A DNA stretch of 8,300 nucleotides, from positions 1 to 8,300 of the forward strand of contig CAZKTU010000272.1 in the NCBI GenBank assembly GCA_964555675.1. Reading direction: 5' to 3'. Positions 7,181-8,300 of this stretch are shown here, piece by piece (position 1 is the stretch's first letter; each line of letters begins with the position of its first letter). The stretch is from CAIWXH01 sp964555675. GTDB taxonomy: Bacteria; Chloroflexota; Chloroflexia; Chloroflexales; Chloroflexaceae. Below the pieces are notes generated by a model. The model saw nothing but the letters and a program-made list of their open reading frames with translations. It searched no databases and had not been told where the DNA came from. The position numbers were made by a program, and so were the translations under genes.

Positions 7181-7214
7181 AGGTACGCGCTGGCTGGGAC
7201 CCGGGCGCGTACCT
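7181..7214 (+). terminator. Hairpin after the RFFADE gene (terminator or RNA element)
   Basis: AGGTACGCGC (7181-7190) and GCGCGTACCT (7205-7214) are a perfect 10-bp inverted repeat around a 14-base loop, starting 27 bp after the stop codon. No run of T follows, so a classical intrinsic terminator is not clear. It could be a weak terminator that lowers expression of the next gene, an mRNA-stabilising hairpin, or a protein-binding site. Confidence 0.45.
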
Positions 7215-7228
7215 GCCACTGTTCCTCA

Positions 7229-7248
7229 TTGTTGGGACATCCGAACAA
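7229..7248. promoter_or_regulatory. Palindromic candidate operator ahead of the bicupin gene
   Basis: TTGTTGGGAC followed by ATCCGAACAA reads as TTGTT-n-GGA-nn-TCC-n-AACAA. Eight of nine base pairs are symmetric around a central CA. Its last two bases overlap the ribosome binding site AAAGGAG (7247-7253). Size and symmetry suit a dimeric repressor or a small translational hairpin. It does not resemble the GGTATC sites of the divergent region, so a different regulator would be expected. Confidence 0.35.
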
Positions 7249-7253
7249 AGGAG
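7247..7253 (+). promoter_or_regulatory. Ribosome binding site of the bicupin gene
   Basis: AAAGGAG lies 7 nt before ATG 7261, which also begins a typical signal peptide. This start is well supported. Confidence 0.8.
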
Positions 7254-7260
7254 ACTGTCG

Positions 7261-8169
7261 ATGACGACGAGAAAGGCCCTTCGCCGCTGGTGGATGTTCG
7301 CCGCCCTGCTGGTACTCTGGCTGCCCGGCAGTGCCGCCCTGGCCCAGACGCCCCCCGGGCCGACCGTGCTCTGGCTGTTCCGCACGCCCGGCCTGCCGCA
7401 GCCGCAGCCCTTCAACCTCGTGCAGAGCCGGCTGCACTTCGGGCCGGGGGCCGCGACCCCGTTCCACCGCCACCCGGGGCAGGTAGTTGTCACGGTGCTG
7501 GAGGGCGAGAACACCTTCACGATGAGCGGGCTTGAGCGGGTCTACCGGGCGGGCGAAAGCTTCGTCGAGCAGCCAAACGAGCCGAACCAGGCCCGCAACG
7601 CGGGTAGCAGCCCGATGAGTGTTATGGCGACCTATCTGCTGCCGGCCGGGGCGCCACTCTCGCATCCCGAGGCTGGCGACACCACACCGCCGCCGCGCCC
7701 ATCCGTCAGCTACCAGTTCAAGACCGACGTAGCCCCAATGACAGAGCCGTTCGACGTGGTGCAACAGGGTCTGGAGTTTGCACCTGGCGCGGCAACGCCC
7801 TGGCACACCCACCCCGGGCTGGTGATGGTGACAGTGTTGGCTGGCGAGTTGACCTTCAACATCAACGGCGTCGACACCGTCTACCGCGAGGGCGAGAGCT
7901 TTGTCGAGCCGCCGGGCGAACTGGCACAGGCGCGGAACGCGAGTGGCACGCCGACGCGGGTGATGGCAAGCTACCTCTTGCCGGCCGGCGCGCCACTCTC
8001 ACAGCCGCAGGCGGCCCCCGATACAGCGCAGCACAGCGGTACAATGCCAGCAACGCTGCCGAACACGGCGGAGGCACAGGGGCAGATTCCCTTCTGGCCT
8101 ATCGTTGTCGCCGGCGCCGGGCTGGTTCTCGCCAGCGTATGGCTACGACGTCACCTGGCCCGGCGGTAA
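7261..8169 (+). CDS. Secreted bicupin with LPNTA sorting-like C-terminus
   Basis: A 302-residue exported protein of two cupin domains. Residues 1-28 are a signal peptide: basic start RKALRR, hydrophobic core, likely cut after SAALA at 28. Cupin 1 spans about 35-137 and cupin 2 about 147-248. They are clear tandem duplicates (GPGAATPFHRHPG/APGAATPWHTHPG; YLLPAGAPLS twice, 113 residues apart). Each keeps the HxH of cupin motif 1 (His69/71, His182/184). Each lacks the usual motif-1 Glu and the motif-2 His (about Asn109 and Ala222), so ordinary metal-dependent enzyme activity is doubtful. Residues 249-265 are a linker. Then comes LPNTA (266-270), a hydrophobic segment 277-295 and the basic end RRHLARR, the layout of a sortase substrate; LPNTA is the form known for class D sortases. 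If no sortase exists the tail would serve as a plain membrane anchor. A binding or structural surface role is likely; the ligand is unknown. Confidence 0.88.
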   Translation: MTTRKALRRWWMFAALLVLWLPGSAALAQTPPGPTVLWLFRTPGLPQPQPFNLVQSRLHFGPGAATPFHRHPGQVVVTVLEGENTFTMSGLERVYRAGESFVEQPNEPNQARNAGSSPMSVMATYLLPAGAPLSHPEAGDTTPPPRPSVSYQFKTDVAPMTEPFDVVQQGLEFAPGAATPWHTHPGLVMVTVLAGELTFNINGVDTVYREGESFVEPPGELAQARNASGTPTRVMASYLLPAGAPLSQPQAAPDTAQHSGTMPATLPNTAEAQGQIPFWPIVVAGAGLVLASVWLRRHLARR

Positions 8170-8203
8170 GGCTCGGTAGCTGCGCGTAGATACCGACAGG
8201 GAA

Positions 8204-8237
8204 CGAGCGGCGGGAGTTCATCACTCACCGCCGCTCG
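8204..8237 (+). terminator. Strong hairpin after the bicupin gene
   Basis: CGAGCGGCGG (8204-8213) pairs perfectly with CCGCCGCTCG (8228-8237). Inside, GAGT (8214-8217) pairs with ACTC (8223-8226) around the loop TCATC, with one bulged A. It lies 35 bp after the stop codon. The sequence after it is only mildly T-rich, so it is a probable but not textbook terminator. A second small hairpin follows: TCATCA 8245-8250, loop TTCGT, TGATGA 8256-8261. The rest of 8170-8300 holds nothing I recognise. Confidence 0.55.
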
Positions 8238-8300
8238 CCTGTGGTCATCATTCGTTGATGAGACAGAAGGCCCCCGTAAGTCTCCTGCTAGGGTCGAGAG

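Noticed and set aside
6779..7812. Three minus-strand open frames (6779-7219, 6894-7520, 7132-7812) opposite the exported-protein genes
   Set aside because: The plus strand carries two strong ribosome binding sites, a signal peptide, cupin motifs and a sorting tail. The minus-strand translations show none of these and overlap one another in different frames.
1..8300. CRISPR array, tRNA, rRNA or riboswitch
   Set aside because: I saw no regularly spaced short repeats, no cloverleaf-like sequence, no rRNA-like segment and no recognisable aptamer. The long repeats are explained by the paralogs and the cupin duplication.

Overview
The window is GC-rich, and the style of its genes points to a member of the Chloroflexota (Chloroflexia-like). 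The clues are giant one-component regulators with an N-terminal XRE-type helix-turn-helix followed by an NB-ARC ATPase and TPR repeats, proline/alanine-rich secreted proteins, and a cell-wall sorting-like C-terminus. This taxonomic guess rests on protein style only; no rRNA or other marker gene is present.

Layout. Positions 1-75 hold the end of a short plus-strand reading frame that resembles the N-terminal part of an IS256/Mutator-family transposase and then stops: a probable mobile-element remnant. Two very large paralogous genes fill 121-6573 on the minus strand. They are transcribed in tandem (6573 to 3169, then 3147 to 121) with only 21 bp between them. Each encodes the same four-part protein: XRE helix-turn-helix, class III adenylate/guanylate cyclase domain with every catalytic residue I can check, NB-ARC (STAND) ATPase module, and a long helical TPR sensor region. 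They align without gaps for about the first 640 residues and then differ entirely in the TPR part. The first 235 bp of coding sequence differ by one silent base, far closer than the rest, which suggests gene conversion or recent recombination across the DNA-binding domain.

A divergent intergenic region (about 6574-6706) separates these regulators from two plus-strand genes. It holds an inverted repeat and further GGTATC/GATACC half-sites that overlap a plausible minus-strand promoter, so it is a good candidate operator. The first plus-strand gene (6707-7153) encodes a small, unrecognised, membrane-anchored or secreted protein with two RFFADE motifs exactly 50 residues apart. The second (7261-8169) encodes a secreted bicupin with a signal peptide and a C-terminal LPNTA motif, membrane segment and basic tail, as in sortase substrates. 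Between them are a perfect 10-bp inverted repeat and a second near-perfect palindrome just ahead of the bicupin ribosome binding site. A strong hairpin follows the bicupin gene.

Working model (inference): two cytoplasmic ATP-driven sensors with the same DNA-binding domain, and probably cyclic nucleotide output, control themselves and/or the divergent genes for two exported proteins. The window gives no direct evidence of what is sensed.
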